Source of the DNA: Paludibacter sp.
GTDB taxonomy: Bacteria > Bacteroidota > Bacteroidia > Bacteroidales > Paludibacteraceae
Direction: 5' to 3'
DNA: 64,000 nt
NCBI GenBank assembly: GCA_028690665.1
Contig: JAQVAV010000011.1
Coordinates: 99,907 to 163,906, forward strand
Both the position numbers and the translations under genes were made by a program. This document shows positions 1-9,669 of this stretch, in pieces (the stretch's first letter is position 1; the number at the start of each line of letters is the position of its first letter). The notes under the pieces were generated by a model that did no database searches, was not told where the DNA came from, and saw nothing but the letters and a program-made list of their open reading frames with translations.

Positions 1-2273
1 ATGACAATGCAAATTCAACGATTCAACGTACACTGATCGCTGAAAATTATCTGAAAGATTTTGCGAATATCAATCATTTAGCAGAGATATTTCAGACAGC
101 TCCTATTCAAACTCATGAATTGTCTATCTCAGGAGGAAGTGGTAAAACAGAATATTTGTTTTCGGCCTCATATTATAATCAAGAGGGTATTATTAAAAAT
201 ACTAATTATGACAAAATAAATATAAGATCTAATGTTACTTCCGAGGTGAAAAAATGGTTAAAAGTCGGACTTAATATTTCAGGAGGAATTTCAAACAATC
301 GTTATGTTTCTAGTTCTGGCGATGGATATGTTAGTGATGGAGGAAGTGTGGTAAGGTATGCTCTGTTTAGAAATCCGGCAATTCCAGTTTATGACAGTTC
401 AAATAACTACGTTGATTTACCTTCAGAATATTATGGCAATTCAGTTTATAACTCATTTTTTGGAGATGGTTACAGTCCCGAAGGATTGGTTGCAAATACT
501 GACATGACAAAAAAAACAAAAACACTTTTAGCCTCTGGCAATTCAATTGTGACATTTAAAAAGAATTTGTTTTTAAAGACAACATACGGTGTTGATTATA
601 AACAAAATGTAGGTCGTGTTTATAATAAAACATGGGGTACCAATGACCGAATAAATAGTACGAATAGTTTGAATATAACGTATACAACTGACGCAAACTG
701 GACAGCCAACTCTACTTTAAATTATAATTTCTCTCTTGGGGAAAAGCACACAATAACCTCATTAATTGGAGTTGAAGCGGGAAAAAACACTACGAATGTT
801 TTATATACCAGTGATAGTGGATTCATTAATACCAACCCTGATTTTCTGTACATTGGAAAAGGAGAAGGGGTTAATTCTTCTTCTCAGAGCGATACCGAAT
901 CCAGTTTGCTTTCATGTTTTGCCAATATCAATTATAGTTATATGCAAAAATATTATGCTTCCGGAACCATTCGACGAGACGGTTCTTCTAAATTTAGTGA
1001 AGGTAATAGATGGGGAACTTTCTACTCTTTTTCCGCCGGGTGGAATATTGATTCAGAAGAATTTATGAGAGATTTCAAAGACATCAGCAAATTAAAACTT
1101 AGGGTTGGTTATGGCTCAATAGGAAATCAAAACATTGGATTGTATGCCTATTCTGACAGATATGCTTCTGGGTATTATTACACATTTGGAGGAGATTCAT
1201 ATAATGGGTATACTCAATCAACTCTCGGAAATACAAATTTGAAATGGGAAACCAGTAATCAGTTTAATGCCGGTGTAGATCTTGAACTTTTTAAAGGAAC
1301 TTTCGGAGTTTCTCTTGATTATTATTACAAAGTTACAAAAGACATGCTGGTGCAATCAGCTCTGCCTTTATCTGTTGGCGATGCAGCAACTCCATGGATA
1401 AATAATGGCAGTATGTTAAATACAGGTATTGATGTCGAACTTTTCTTTAGAAAAACATACAAAAACGGAGGTTTTAATATTACATGGAATGGAGGATTCC
1501 TTCATAATGAAGTTCTTTCACTGGAATCTCCAATTCTTGGAGGGCGCGTAGATACAGGCGTTTATGCTACTAAAACGGCTGTCGGACATCCGATTGGATC
1601 TTTCTATTTATACCAAATGGATGGCATTCTTCAAAATGATGCCGAGGTATTGATTTCTGCATATCAAGGTAGCAATATAAAAGCCGGAGATGTTAAGTAC
1701 AAAAATCTGAACGATGATAATGTTATTGATTCTAATGACAGAACGTATTGTGGTAGTGCGATTCCGACATTTACTTCCGGATTGAATTTGTCCGGTAATT
1801 ATAGAGGCTTTGATCTCTCCGTGTTTTTTCAAGGAGCTTTTGGACAAAAAATATTTAGCCAGGTAAATTACGATATAGAAGGCTTTTATCGTGGATTTAA
1901 CGTAACAGAAAGATATTATAAGGAGCATTGGACAGGAGAAGGAACTTCTAATACTCAACCAAGAGCTTCATGGTCAGCGAAAGCTAATAATGTGAAAGCT
2001 TCAACTCGTTTTCTTGAGGACGGATCATACGTCAGATTGAAAAATATTCAGCTCGGATACACATTGCCAAAATTGAGTTTTGCCAAAATAAACAGCTTTC
2101 GGATATATGTTGCAGTAACCAATATGCTGACTTTCACAAAATACTCAGGACTTGATCCGGAAATGACTGTTAGCTCAAATTCAGCAAGTGAAGGTGACAG
2201 AGCTAACGGTATTGACTGGGGAACTTATCCTACAGCTAAGAGTTTTACGTTAGGACTAAATATATCTCTTTAA
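1..2273 (+). CDS. susC: SusC/RagA-family TonB-dependent outer-membrane transporter, C-terminal part
   Basis: This is the outer-membrane half of a SusCD glycan importer. The frame is open from position 3 and the gene begins upstream of the window; the TTG at 120 is internal, because the family-typical stretch that ends in the plug region (TAPIQTHELSISGG) reads through it. About 757 residues remain, nearly all of the 22-strand barrel; the carboxypeptidase-like domain and most of the plug are outside the window. The end (SFTLGLNISL) is a typical barrel terminus with a hydrophobic last strand. The SusD gene follows after 36 bp, so the two are surely co-transcribed. The substrate cannot be told from sequence. 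Confidence 0.95.
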   Translation, partial: DNANSTIQRTLIAENYLKDFANINHLAEIFQTAPIQTHELSISGGSGKTEYLFSASYYNQEGIIKNTNYDKINIRSNVTSEVKKWLKVGLNISGGISNNRYVSSSGDGYVSDGGSVVRYALFRNPAIPVYDSSNNYVDLPSEYYGNSVYNSFFGDGYSPEGLVANTDMTKKTKTLLASGNSIVTFKKNLFLKTTYGVDYKQNVGRVYNKTWGTNDRINSTNSLNITYTTDANWTANSTLNYNFSLGEKHTITSLIGVEAGKNTTNVLYTSDSGFINTNPDFLYIGKGEGVNSSSQSDTESSLLSCFANINYSYMQKYYASGTIRRDGSSKFSEGNRWGTFYSFSAGWNIDSEEFMRDFKDISKLKLRVGYGSIGNQNIGLYAYSDRYASGYYYTFGGDSYNGYTQSTLGNTNLKWETSNQFNAGVDLELFKGTFGVSLDYYYKVTKDMLVQSALPLSVGDAATPWINNGSMLNTGIDVELFFRKTYKNGGFNITWNGGFLHNEVLSLESPILGGRVDTGVYATKTAVGHPIGSFYLYQMDGILQNDAEVLISAYQGSNIKAGDVKYKNLNDDNVIDSNDRTYCGSAIPTFTSGLNLSGNYRGFDLSVFFQGAFGQKIFSQVNYDIEGFYRGFNVTERYYKEHWTGEGTSNTQPRASWSAKANNVKASTRFLEDGSYVRLKNIQLGYTLPKLSFAKINSFRIYVAVTNMLTFTKYSGLDPEMTVSSNSASEGDRANGIDWGTYPTAKSFTLGLNISL

Positions 2274-2309
2274 ATCATTGTTTTTAATCGTCTAATATAA
2301 AAATATAAT

Positions 2310-3725
2310 ATGAAAAATATCCTTTATACCTCATTAGGGTTATTGCTCCTTACATTATCTTCTTGCAATGACTTTTTAACGGCAGATTTAAAAGGAGATT
2401 ATACGTCGGAAAATTATTATACCTCTGCCGGGTCGGCAACTATGTCTGTAAATGCTATTTACAATTCATTATATGGAACAACCTTATGGATATTCGGAGA
2501 TGTAGCATCGGATGATGCTGTAAAAGGAGGAAATGCAGGAGATCAGGCCGATATAAATTCTATAGATAACTTTTCAGCAACATCAGACAATGGAGTGTTA
2601 AGTACCTTTTGGCAATCAGCCTACGAAACAATAGCGCGAGCAAATAATTCTATTGCGAATATAGAGCAAATGAGCTTCGATAAAACTCTGAAAAACAGGT
2701 TAATAGGAGAAGCTAAATTTTTAAGAGCATATTCTTACTTTAATCTGGTAAATATATTTGGAGAGGTTCCATTAAAAACATCATCTGATCAGATCAATGT
2801 TCCGCTAAGTACAACAAGTGCAATTTATAAGCAAATAGAATCGGATTTAACAGAAGCCATTGACCCGCTTCCTGCAAGTTATTCCAGCGAAAAAGGAAGA
2901 GTAACTAAAGGTGCTGCTTATGCTCTTTTAGCAAAAGTGGATCTTTATCAAAATAAATACAGCGAATGTGTTTCAAATATTGACTTACTTCAAGCATTAA
3001 ACCAATATGATCTGGTAAAGGATTATGCCAATCTTTTTAAATCGGGAGCTGAAGATAGTGTTGAGGTTATTTTTGGAATTCGTTATGTCAACAATGATGA
3101 GGTCTCATTAGGAAATAATTTGACTGTCTGGTTTGCTCCAACAACGGAAGGAGGTTACTATTTTGATGCTCCAACCCAGAGCTTTGTTGATGCCTTCTCT
3201 GAAAAAACCGCCGATGGAAGTACAGATCCCAGATTAGATGCTTCCATTGGAAGAGATGGTGAGCCTTGGTTCAATAACACAACATTTTCATCATCATGGT
3301 CTGAGGCAACTGGTTATCTTGTAAAAAAATACGATCAGGATGATGTCACAGGCCTTTCTAAAAGTCAATCGACAGTTCCGTATCATATAATTCGTTATGC
3401 GGACGTGTTATTGATGAAAGCAGAAGCCTTGGTTGAACTTGGAAGTGAAGATGATCTGACACTGGCAGCTGAAGCATTAAACAAAGTCCGGGTTCGCGCA
3501 GGTCTTGCTACAACAGAAGAGACCACTCAAAACGGATTACGAACCGTGATTCGAAATGAAAGAAGAAAAGAACTTGGATTTGAATTTCATCGTTTTTTCG
3601 ACCTGATGAGGTGGGGAGAAGATGCGACTCTTAATGCTTTGGGTTCCGATTTTCCATGGACAGATCCTCGTTTTTATTTTCCGATACCTCAAGCTGAAAT
3701 TGATGCAAACCAGGCATTACAATAA
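2310..3725 (+). CDS. susD: SusD/RagB-family outer-membrane glycan-binding lipoprotein
   Basis: This is the surface lipoprotein that lids the SusC barrel and binds the incoming oligosaccharide. The signal peptide ends in a lipobox (LTLSSC, Cys19) followed by NDFL, the usual SusD start. TPR-like helices occupy roughly residues 80-220 (RLIGEAKFLRAYSYFNLVNIFG), and the C-terminal part has the conserved block with RNERRKELGFEFHRFFDLMRW and ends PIPQAEIDANQALQ. The 471-residue length is normal. It sits 36 bp after SusC and 42 bp before a LamG-like lipoprotein, which is the standard polysaccharide-utilisation layout. Confidence 0.96.
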   Translation: MKNILYTSLGLLLLTLSSCNDFLTADLKGDYTSENYYTSAGSATMSVNAIYNSLYGTTLWIFGDVASDDAVKGGNAGDQADINSIDNFSATSDNGVLSTFWQSAYETIARANNSIANIEQMSFDKTLKNRLIGEAKFLRAYSYFNLVNIFGEVPLKTSSDQINVPLSTTSAIYKQIESDLTEAIDPLPASYSSEKGRVTKGAAYALLAKVDLYQNKYSECVSNIDLLQALNQYDLVKDYANLFKSGAEDSVEVIFGIRYVNNDEVSLGNNLTVWFAPTTEGGYYFDAPTQSFVDAFSEKTADGSTDPRLDASIGRDGEPWFNNTTFSSSWSEATGYLVKKYDQDDVTGLSKSQSTVPYHIIRYADVLLMKAEALVELGSEDDLTLAAEALNKVRVRAGLATTEETTQNGLRTVIRNERRKELGFEFHRFFDLMRWGEDATLNALGSDFPWTDPRFYFPIPQAEIDANQALQ

Positions 3726-3767
3726 ATTATTTAATCACTAATTATCAATAAATTAAATTTAATTATT

Positions 3768-4841
3768 ATGAAGAGAAATCTTTTTCAAAAATTGTTTTTT
3801 GTAGGAACTATTGTAGCTTTCTTTATTGCCGTTCTTCCTGCATGTAAAGAGGATAATAATTCAGCCACAGAGCAAGCTGACACCACAAAGTTGGTTGCAT
3901 TATTAGATTCATGTCAAACGCTTCTTGACGAAGCAACTACAGATGATTATCCCGAGTCGGCGATTACTACTTTTCAAAGCATAGTGACAACCGCTCGAAC
4001 TGCCATTTCAAGTTCTGCTGTAACTCAAACAGTAGTTGATAATCTGGTTGTTCAGGTTCGAGCCGCTAAAGAAACATTTCTGGCTGCCGCCTATGATGCC
4101 ATTCCAACTTCAGCACTTATATTAGGGATAAGTTTTGACGAAACCGTTTCAAATTCACAATTCACAACAGAAGGAAAAGGTTGGACGGCTGTACTTAAAT
4201 CAGGTCCTTCTGAAATCTTTGGAACTGCTACAAACTTACCTTCATTTGTCACGGGCAAGAGCGGAAATGCAATGTACTTCAGCAATGGTGCACACCTTGA
4301 AATCAGTGACTATGCTGCAAACGATTTGATGGGAAATAAAATGTCTATTGCCGTTTGGGTAAATCCTGATTCTACAAGAGCAGGAAACTATATTGCTTCT
4401 TACAATTATTGGAAAACATGGAAATTCCAACTCCAAGCACAAAATAAACCGTTCTTTACCGTATCTACAACTAAGGGAGTTACTGATGCTGACAACCAAT
4501 CTGATTTTTCAGCTCCAAATAAAACTTGGACACACCTTGTTGTAACACTTGATTTAGCAGCAGAAACTATGTCTTTCTATGTAAATGGAGTAAACACAAT
4601 GACATGGACTACGAATGAAAAACCAGATCTTACAGGAGCTCTTACATCATATTCCAACACATTACCACTCATGATCGGAGCATGTACTACTTATGCAGAA
4701 GCAAAAGCAGCATGGGATTGGTCATGGGCTGAAACTCCTGCTAACTGGGATAGTTTTATTGGTTCGATGGATGAGTTCAAAGTTTATAACATAGCTCTTA
4801 CAGATGGTCAGGTTGCAAAGCTTTATAAAGAAGAAAAATAA
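3768..4841 (+). CDS. Surface lipoprotein with N-terminal helical domain and LamG/concanavalin A-like domain
   Basis: This is probably a carbohydrate-binding accessory lipoprotein of the SusCD locus. The signal peptide ends at a lipobox (AVLPAC, about Cys26). Residues 40-110 form a helical, FIVAR-like segment rich in T, A and V. Residues 115-355 form a LamG_3/jelly-roll domain with recognisable pieces (KMSIAVWVNPDS, TWTHLVVTLD, IGSMDEFKVYNIALTDGQV). No catalytic motif is visible, so binding rather than hydrolysis is inferred. It follows SusD by 42 bp and is closed by a hairpin terminator at 4871-4900. Its position is that of SusE/SusF-type proteins, but the fold is different. Confidence 0.8.
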   Translation: MKRNLFQKLFFVGTIVAFFIAVLPACKEDNNSATEQADTTKLVALLDSCQTLLDEATTDDYPESAITTFQSIVTTARTAISSSAVTQTVVDNLVVQVRAAKETFLAAAYDAIPTSALILGISFDETVSNSQFTTEGKGWTAVLKSGPSEIFGTATNLPSFVTGKSGNAMYFSNGAHLEISDYAANDLMGNKMSIAVWVNPDSTRAGNYIASYNYWKTWKFQLQAQNKPFFTVSTTKGVTDADNQSDFSAPNKTWTHLVVTLDLAAETMSFYVNGVNTMTWTTNEKPDLTGALTSYSNTLPLMIGACTTYAEAKAAWDWSWAETPANWDSFIGSMDEFKVYNIALTDGQVAKLYKEEK

Positions 4842-4870
4842 ACAAATTAATGATTTTTGATTTGAGTTTA

Positions 4871-4900
4871 CAGGTTCGGAATATTCCGAACCTGTTTTCT
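4871..4900 (+). terminator. Perfect 24-bp palindrome with T-tract
   Basis: Positions 4871-4894 are a perfect palindrome (CAGGTTCGGAAT followed by its exact complement), then TTTTCTCTT. It lies 30 bp after the LamG lipoprotein gene and before the next start. This position argues that the downstream gene starts at 4922 rather than at an in-frame ATG at 4850, which would require translating through the palindrome. Confidence 0.7.
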
Positions 4901-4921
4901 CTTAATACATTAATTTACAAA

Positions 4922-7900
4922 ATGATTTACAAAAAGTTACACCTTTTGACAATAGGACTTTGTGTCTTGTTGTCAGGCGTATCGGCACAGCAAATCTCTA
5001 TACATCGAATTGATCTGATGCCAGATAAGCCAACTCCATACTCCATGAGAAATTGGAAACAAGTCGCTGTCGATTATGATAATTTTGTGTTTGATACCTC
5101 TAAAACCGGAATTAATTTGCCTTTGACAAAAATAGCTGAAACTGCAGGAATTAATTATTCTGGAGTGAATGATATATTGATGGATACTTATATTGGTTGG
5201 AATAGTCATAATGTTGGGGCTGAAGCGATTAATATTATTCCGGCGGTGGTTGGGGCTAGCTTGGTTGGTATTGATAAAACAACACATTTAGGAACCAATT
5301 GGGTTACGAAGATCAAAGATTTCTATAACCTGAAAAATGGAGAGAATGTATTTTTAAATAACTATAGTGGATCAACAGGTAATGATTGGTGGTATGAAAT
5401 TATGCCCAATGTGTTTTTTTATCAATTATATGGTTTATATCCTAATATCGATTCTGATTTTGAAACACAGTTTACAACGATCGCAGACAGAGAATTAAAT
5501 GTTTTATTTCAACTGGGCGCGAGACTTCAACCATGGACTACCCCGAAAATGAACTATCGTGCGTTTAATCTTCTGACAGGTCAACCTAATTCCAACAGTG
5601 TTTCTGAACCCGAATCAGCTGGATCTATTGCCTGGCTCTTATATCAAGCCTATGTAAAAACGCAATCGGTAAAATACCTGCAAGGAGCAGAACTCGCATT
5701 AGAGTTCTTACTAAGCCAAAATTCAAATCCATCTTATGAAATACAGCTTCCTTATGGTATTGTTACGGCAGCAAGAATGAATGCCGTAGAAGGAACGAAT
5801 TATGATATTGAAAAATTGATGAACTGGACATTTTCATCAGGAATCGGGACATTAAGAGGTTGGGGAACTATTACAGGAAATTGGAACGGATATGATGTTT
5901 CCGGATTAATCGGAGAAGCTAATGACCGTGGAAATGATTATGCATTCAGTATGAATGGATTTCAACATGCAGCAGCACTTGCTCCTGTTGTAAAGTATGA
6001 TAAAAGATTTGCCAAAGCAATAGGAAAATGGATATTAAACCTGGCAAATGCAAGCCGCTTGTTTTATGCTAATGGATTAGCCGATAAGAACCAACAAACA
6101 GCTTCCAATACATGGGCAAAACAATATGATACAAATAACTGTATTCCTTTTGAATCAATCAAACAAACATGGGGTGGAAAAAGTCCTTTCGCTATGGGAG
6201 ATGCTGTAAGCGGAGGCTGGGCAGACACCGATTTATCATTATACAGCGGATCTTCCGTTGGTTATTTAGCTTCCATTATATCAACAACTAACATTGAAGG
6301 AATATTGCAAATCGATCTCAACAGAACGGATTTCAGAGGAGAAAATGCTTATCCCACATATCTCTATTACAACCCTTATTCTTCGTCTCAATCAGTACAA
6401 ATTGATCTGAGAACCGCTGCCAATTACGATTTATACGATGCTATTTCCGAAATGGTTATTAAAACCGACGTCAGTGGAACCGTGAATTTTAGTTTAAATG
6501 CTGGTTCAACAAGAATAATTGTCGTTATTCCTTCCGGAAAAAGTAAACAGACGGTGGGACATATTAGAAAAATTTACGAAGGAGGGGTCATTGATTATCA
6601 TTATGGATATAATTATGACAGCCCTCTACGGATAAAGGCATTTACTTCTGATACCACAAGGGCTGTGAGTCCTAATGTTATAACATTTAAATGTTTGACT
6701 GAGAATAATCAGGGAACAACTACCTACAATTGGTATCAAAACGAAACGCTTATTTCAACAACTACTTTAGATTCGTTGAAATGGACTGCACCTTCAACCA
6801 GTGGAGTGTACACGTTCAAATGCAAGGTAACAAACAATAATAAAACTGTAACAAGTAATGAAATAAATATAACAGTAGCTCCGGAAGGAGAAATAGTTCC
6901 AATTATCAACAGCTTTTCTGTTTCTGGAACTGATCCTTACGGCGTTAATACAAATGTAACCGCCTCAGCTACGATTGCTCCTTCAACAGCATCATACTCA
7001 TGGTCATGTAGCGGAGGTAACTTAACCGATACAGAATCATTGACACCAGTATGGACACTTCCGAATGAACCGGGAATTTATACCCTCTCCCTCACCGTGT
7101 CCAATTTACTCGGAACAGCTTCGTCAACTAAAACTTTGTTGGTAAAAGACATGGAAACAGACTCTTACTCTAATCCTCCTGTTGTTTATTATTCTTTCAA
7201 CGGAGATACTGAAAACAAGGCTGAAAACGCTTATGATGCTGTATCAGTCGGTGCGAAACCGACAACTGACAAACAAGGAAATTCTTCAAAAGCTTATCAT
7301 TTCGAATTCAGTAATCAATATATTTATACTCCCAATGAAGATGCACTGAATTTTACAGACAAAATAACGATATCGCTATGGATAAAGCCCGATTATCTGG
7401 CAGATTATGAGCAATTTGTTATCTCACATGGTAGTTATGAAGATAGATATAAAATGTCAATAACGCCTGAAAAGAAAATGCGTTGGACATTGAAAACTTC
7501 TGAAGGAATAGTCGATGTAGATGATAATACCGTTTTATCAGCAGGAACGTTTGTGTATTATACAGGAGTTTACACCGGATATTCGCTGGAATTATATCGG
7601 GATGGAAATTTTGTTGCTTACAAAGCATTAAGCGGTAGTATTGGAACTTCTTCTAAAAATATTACTTTGGCTCGAAAAGATGAATCAGAAACAAATTACA
7701 ATTTTCGCGGAACAATAGATGAAGTCAGAATTTATGACAATGATTTACCGGTTGGCTTTATCCAAAAACTACCTGATTTATGGAGCCTCTATTCAGGGCT
7801 GAACGAAAACATAATACACTATAATATATCCATTTATCCTAATCCATTTTCATCCTCTTTTTCTATAACTACTCCCGATGTGAATAACTCTTTTTCTATA

Positions 7901-8065
7901 GAGATATTAAACCTTCAAGGACAAAAAATATGGCAGAAAAAAGGATTACAAAACAGTAGTAAAATAACTCCCGGTATTAAAATGGCTGAAGGCGTATATT
8001 TCGTTCGTTTAACATCGGACAATGGAAAAATATACCTGTCAAAACTTATCAAAAAACAATACTAA
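4922..8065 (+). CDS. Large secreted multidomain protein: toroid-like N-terminal domain, PKD/Ig-like, LamG, T9SS sorting tail
   Basis: This 1047-residue extracellular protein is probably a carbohydrate-active enzyme or binding protein of the SusCD locus. The start at 4922 gives a clean signal peptide (MIYKKLHLLTIGLCVLLSGVSAQQ). Residues 25-560 are helix-rich with many aromatic and Trp/Gly motifs (GSTGNDWWYEIMPN, LRGWGTITGNWNGYD, DYAFSMNGFQH) and look like an alpha/alpha-toroid hydrolase or lyase, but I cannot assign a named family. Two Ig/PKD-like domains span about 590-770 and a LamG_3 domain about 780-955. Residues 963-1047 form a type IX secretion type A sorting domain (SIYPNPFSSSFSI, LQGQKIWQK, GVYFVRLTSDNGK, SKLIKKQY). 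Export by T9SS and cell-surface or extracellular location are therefore expected. Confidence 0.85.
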   Translation: MIYKKLHLLTIGLCVLLSGVSAQQISIHRIDLMPDKPTPYSMRNWKQVAVDYDNFVFDTSKTGINLPLTKIAETAGINYSGVNDILMDTYIGWNSHNVGAEAINIIPAVVGASLVGIDKTTHLGTNWVTKIKDFYNLKNGENVFLNNYSGSTGNDWWYEIMPNVFFYQLYGLYPNIDSDFETQFTTIADRELNVLFQLGARLQPWTTPKMNYRAFNLLTGQPNSNSVSEPESAGSIAWLLYQAYVKTQSVKYLQGAELALEFLLSQNSNPSYEIQLPYGIVTAARMNAVEGTNYDIEKLMNWTFSSGIGTLRGWGTITGNWNGYDVSGLIGEANDRGNDYAFSMNGFQHAAALAPVVKYDKRFAKAIGKWILNLANASRLFYANGLADKNQQTASNTWAKQYDTNNCIPFESIKQTWGGKSPFAMGDAVSGGWADTDLSLYSGSSVGYLASIISTTNIEGILQIDLNRTDFRGENAYPTYLYYNPYSSSQSVQIDLRTAANYDLYDAISEMVIKTDVSGTVNFSLNAGSTRIIVVIPSGKSKQTVGHIRKIYEGGVIDYHYGYNYDSPLRIKAFTSDTTRAVSPNVITFKCLTENNQGTTTYNWYQNETLISTTTLDSLKWTAPSTSGVYTFKCKVTNNNKTVTSNEINITVAPEGEIVPIINSFSVSGTDPYGVNTNVTASATIAPSTASYSWSCSGGNLTDTESLTPVWTLPNEPGIYTLSLTVSNLLGTASSTKTLLVKDMETDSYSNPPVVYYSFNGDTENKAENAYDAVSVGAKPTTDKQGNSSKAYHFEFSNQYIYTPNEDALNFTDKITISLWIKPDYLADYEQFVISHGSYEDRYKMSITPEKKMRWTLKTSEGIVDVDDNTVLSAGTFVYYTGVYTGYSLELYRDGNFVAYKALSGSIGTSSKNITLARKDESETNYNFRGTIDEVRIYDNDLPVGFIQKLPDLWSLYSGLNENIIHYNISIYPNPFSSSFSITTPDVNNSFSIEILNLQGQKIWQKKGLQNSSKITPGIKMAEGVYFVRLTSDNGKIYLSKLIKKQY

Positions 8066-8210
8066 CAATGATTTGTAAATAAATTAGATGATAGATATGA
8101 AAAAATCAAAAGAATAATATAGACTTTAATCTTTTGCGACATTATTATCCTTTTTTGACAAGCCCATATTCTTCCGTGAATTAAATCTTTTGTTTTGTGG
8201 CGAAAATGTA

Positions 8211-8242
8211 TTGTTTTAGAGAAAAAGAAGAATTTACTTTTG
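8211..8242 (+). promoter_or_regulatory. Bacteroidota-type promoter (-33 TTG, 21-nt spacer, -7 TACTTTTG)
   Basis: TTG at 8211-8213 and TACTTTTG at 8235-8242 are separated by 21 nt, fitting the TTTG/TAnnTTTG consensus of the primary sigma factor in this phylum. It lies just ahead of the decayed GH2 gene and seems to be that gene's surviving promoter. Confidence 0.55.
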
Positions 8243-8296
8243 TAATAAAGTAACTGCAATATCTAAAATATAATACCACAACAAAAAAAATAATTG

Positions 8297-9334
8297 ATGA
8301 GCAAAAAATGGGTTTCATATTTATTAACTGTCTGCATGCGCCTTGCATTTACAGGGCTTAGAGCATCGGATTGGAGCATGAAATTACTCCGGACATCGAT
8401 AATTCTTGTGTGAAATTCAACACTTACACTATAGGAACTGCTACCTCCACAGTAAATATTGAGGTGTTCGAAGGTAAGCAAAAATTTGCCTCAAAAACGG
8501 AGAAACGACGGATGTCGTAAACAGTTATTTTGGTATGCGCAAAATAGCTTTGGATAAGTCAGATGGGTTTACAAAAATGATGTTGAATAACAAATTTTTG
8601 TTTCAGATTGTACCTCTCGATCAAGGTTTCTGACCTGATGGCATTTATACTCCTCCTACCGATGAAGTAATTAAAAATGATCTGGAAATGACAAAAGCTT
8701 TTAGTTTTAATATGGTACGCAAACATATCAAAGTTGAACCATATCGATGGTACTATTGGGCTGACAAATTAGGCCTTTGGGTTTGGCAGAACATGCCTTC
8801 GGCAAATTCATACTCAAATCGCCATCCTCAAATCGACAAAGCTGCATTTAAACAACAACTTGAACACATGGTAATGACCCATAGAAATATTACATGTATA
8901 ACCACCTAGGGCATATTTAACGAAGAACAAAGTCTGCATGATATTAAATCTCTGGTCGAAATGGTAGAGAAATTAGATCCATCCAGATTGGTGAATGAAA
9001 ATAGTGGCTTTCTCAGCAAAAAAACGGAGGCCTTATCGACATTCATTCCTACCCTCCGCCTGCATGTCCGGTTGGTTCCGGCAGAGCTCTTGCTTGTGGT
9101 GAATTCGGAGGCATCGGTCATGTTGTTGATAGGCATACATGGAAAAAAGCTCCAACTTATGTTATGGCTAAAAGTTCTGATGATCTGCTCAATATGTACA
9201 CTGATTTTTTTCATAAATTGACTTTATTCAAATCAAATTATGGCATTTTGATTAAAAAATCCACTGGAGCGACACAGGGCTATTTTATAGTTGATCCTGA
9301 CAAAGCAATAAAAACGGCGTTAAAACCCCCGTAA
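8297..9334 (+). pseudogene. Decayed glycoside hydrolase family 2 (beta-galactosidase-like) gene
   Basis: Pieces of one GH2 enzyme can be read by hopping between frames. After a signal-like start at 8297 comes VNIEVFEGKQKFASK near 8450, then VNSYFGMRKIALDKSDGF near 8520, then LFQIVPLDQGF, DGIYTPPTDEVIKNDLEM and KHIKVEPYRWYYWADKLGLWVWQNMPSA around 8600-8800. FNEEQSLHDIKSLVEMVEK follows near 8915, and ACGEFGGIGHVV with KSSDDLLNMYTDFF around 9090-9215. The motifs carrying the GH2 acid/base Glu (NE) and nucleophile Glu (GEFGG) are still readable. In-frame stops lie near 8630 and 8907, and frameshifts near 8500, 9040 and elsewhere; the N-terminal sugar-binding domain is mostly missing. It was probably the glycosidase partner of the upstream SusCD locus. 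Confidence 0.85.
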
Positions 9335-9669
9335 AAAAATAAATGATTATCTCCCTCTAATCACTCTGCAGCTGCCAGCCTGTAAAACAACACAGTTGCT
9401 TTTACATTATTCCTCTATACTAAACAAGATAAAATTCATTTACAAAGTCAGTTTCTATTAGCAAGCCCAGCGCTTTGTTTTTCAAGTTTTCACATATAAA
9501 AAAACATATAAAGAGGTTTATTGAAATTCATTTCAATAAACCTCTTTATAGCCTATAGCTCGGAGCTTTCCAAATTACTTCACTGACTCTTTTGAGCACA
9601 TATCAAATAAAACTATTACTATCTGCTATTACAAGCATTTTGCCTAAGGAATAGGCATTTAATTCAAAT
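9335..9669. other. Intergenic stretch between GH2 remnant and galM
   Basis: I see no coding sequence in these 335 bp. The only clear structure is the long hairpin at 9508-9549. Confidence 0.7.
9499..9549 (-). terminator. Rho-independent terminator of the galK-galM operon
   Basis: A perfect 20-bp stem (ATAAAGAGGTTTATTGAAAT at 9508-9527 and its complement at 9530-9549) has a 2-nt centre. Read on the minus strand it is followed by TATGTTTTTTT. It lies 120 bp past the galM stop codon. Confidence 0.8.

Noticed and set aside
1608..1958. 116-codon minus-strand frame inside susC
   Set aside because: Antisense shadow of the SusC barrel.
4850..4921. Upstream in-frame ATG that would lengthen the large T9SS protein
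   Set aside because: It would put the terminator palindrome 4871-4894 inside the coding region and bury the signal peptide; the ATG at 4922 gives a proper signal sequence.
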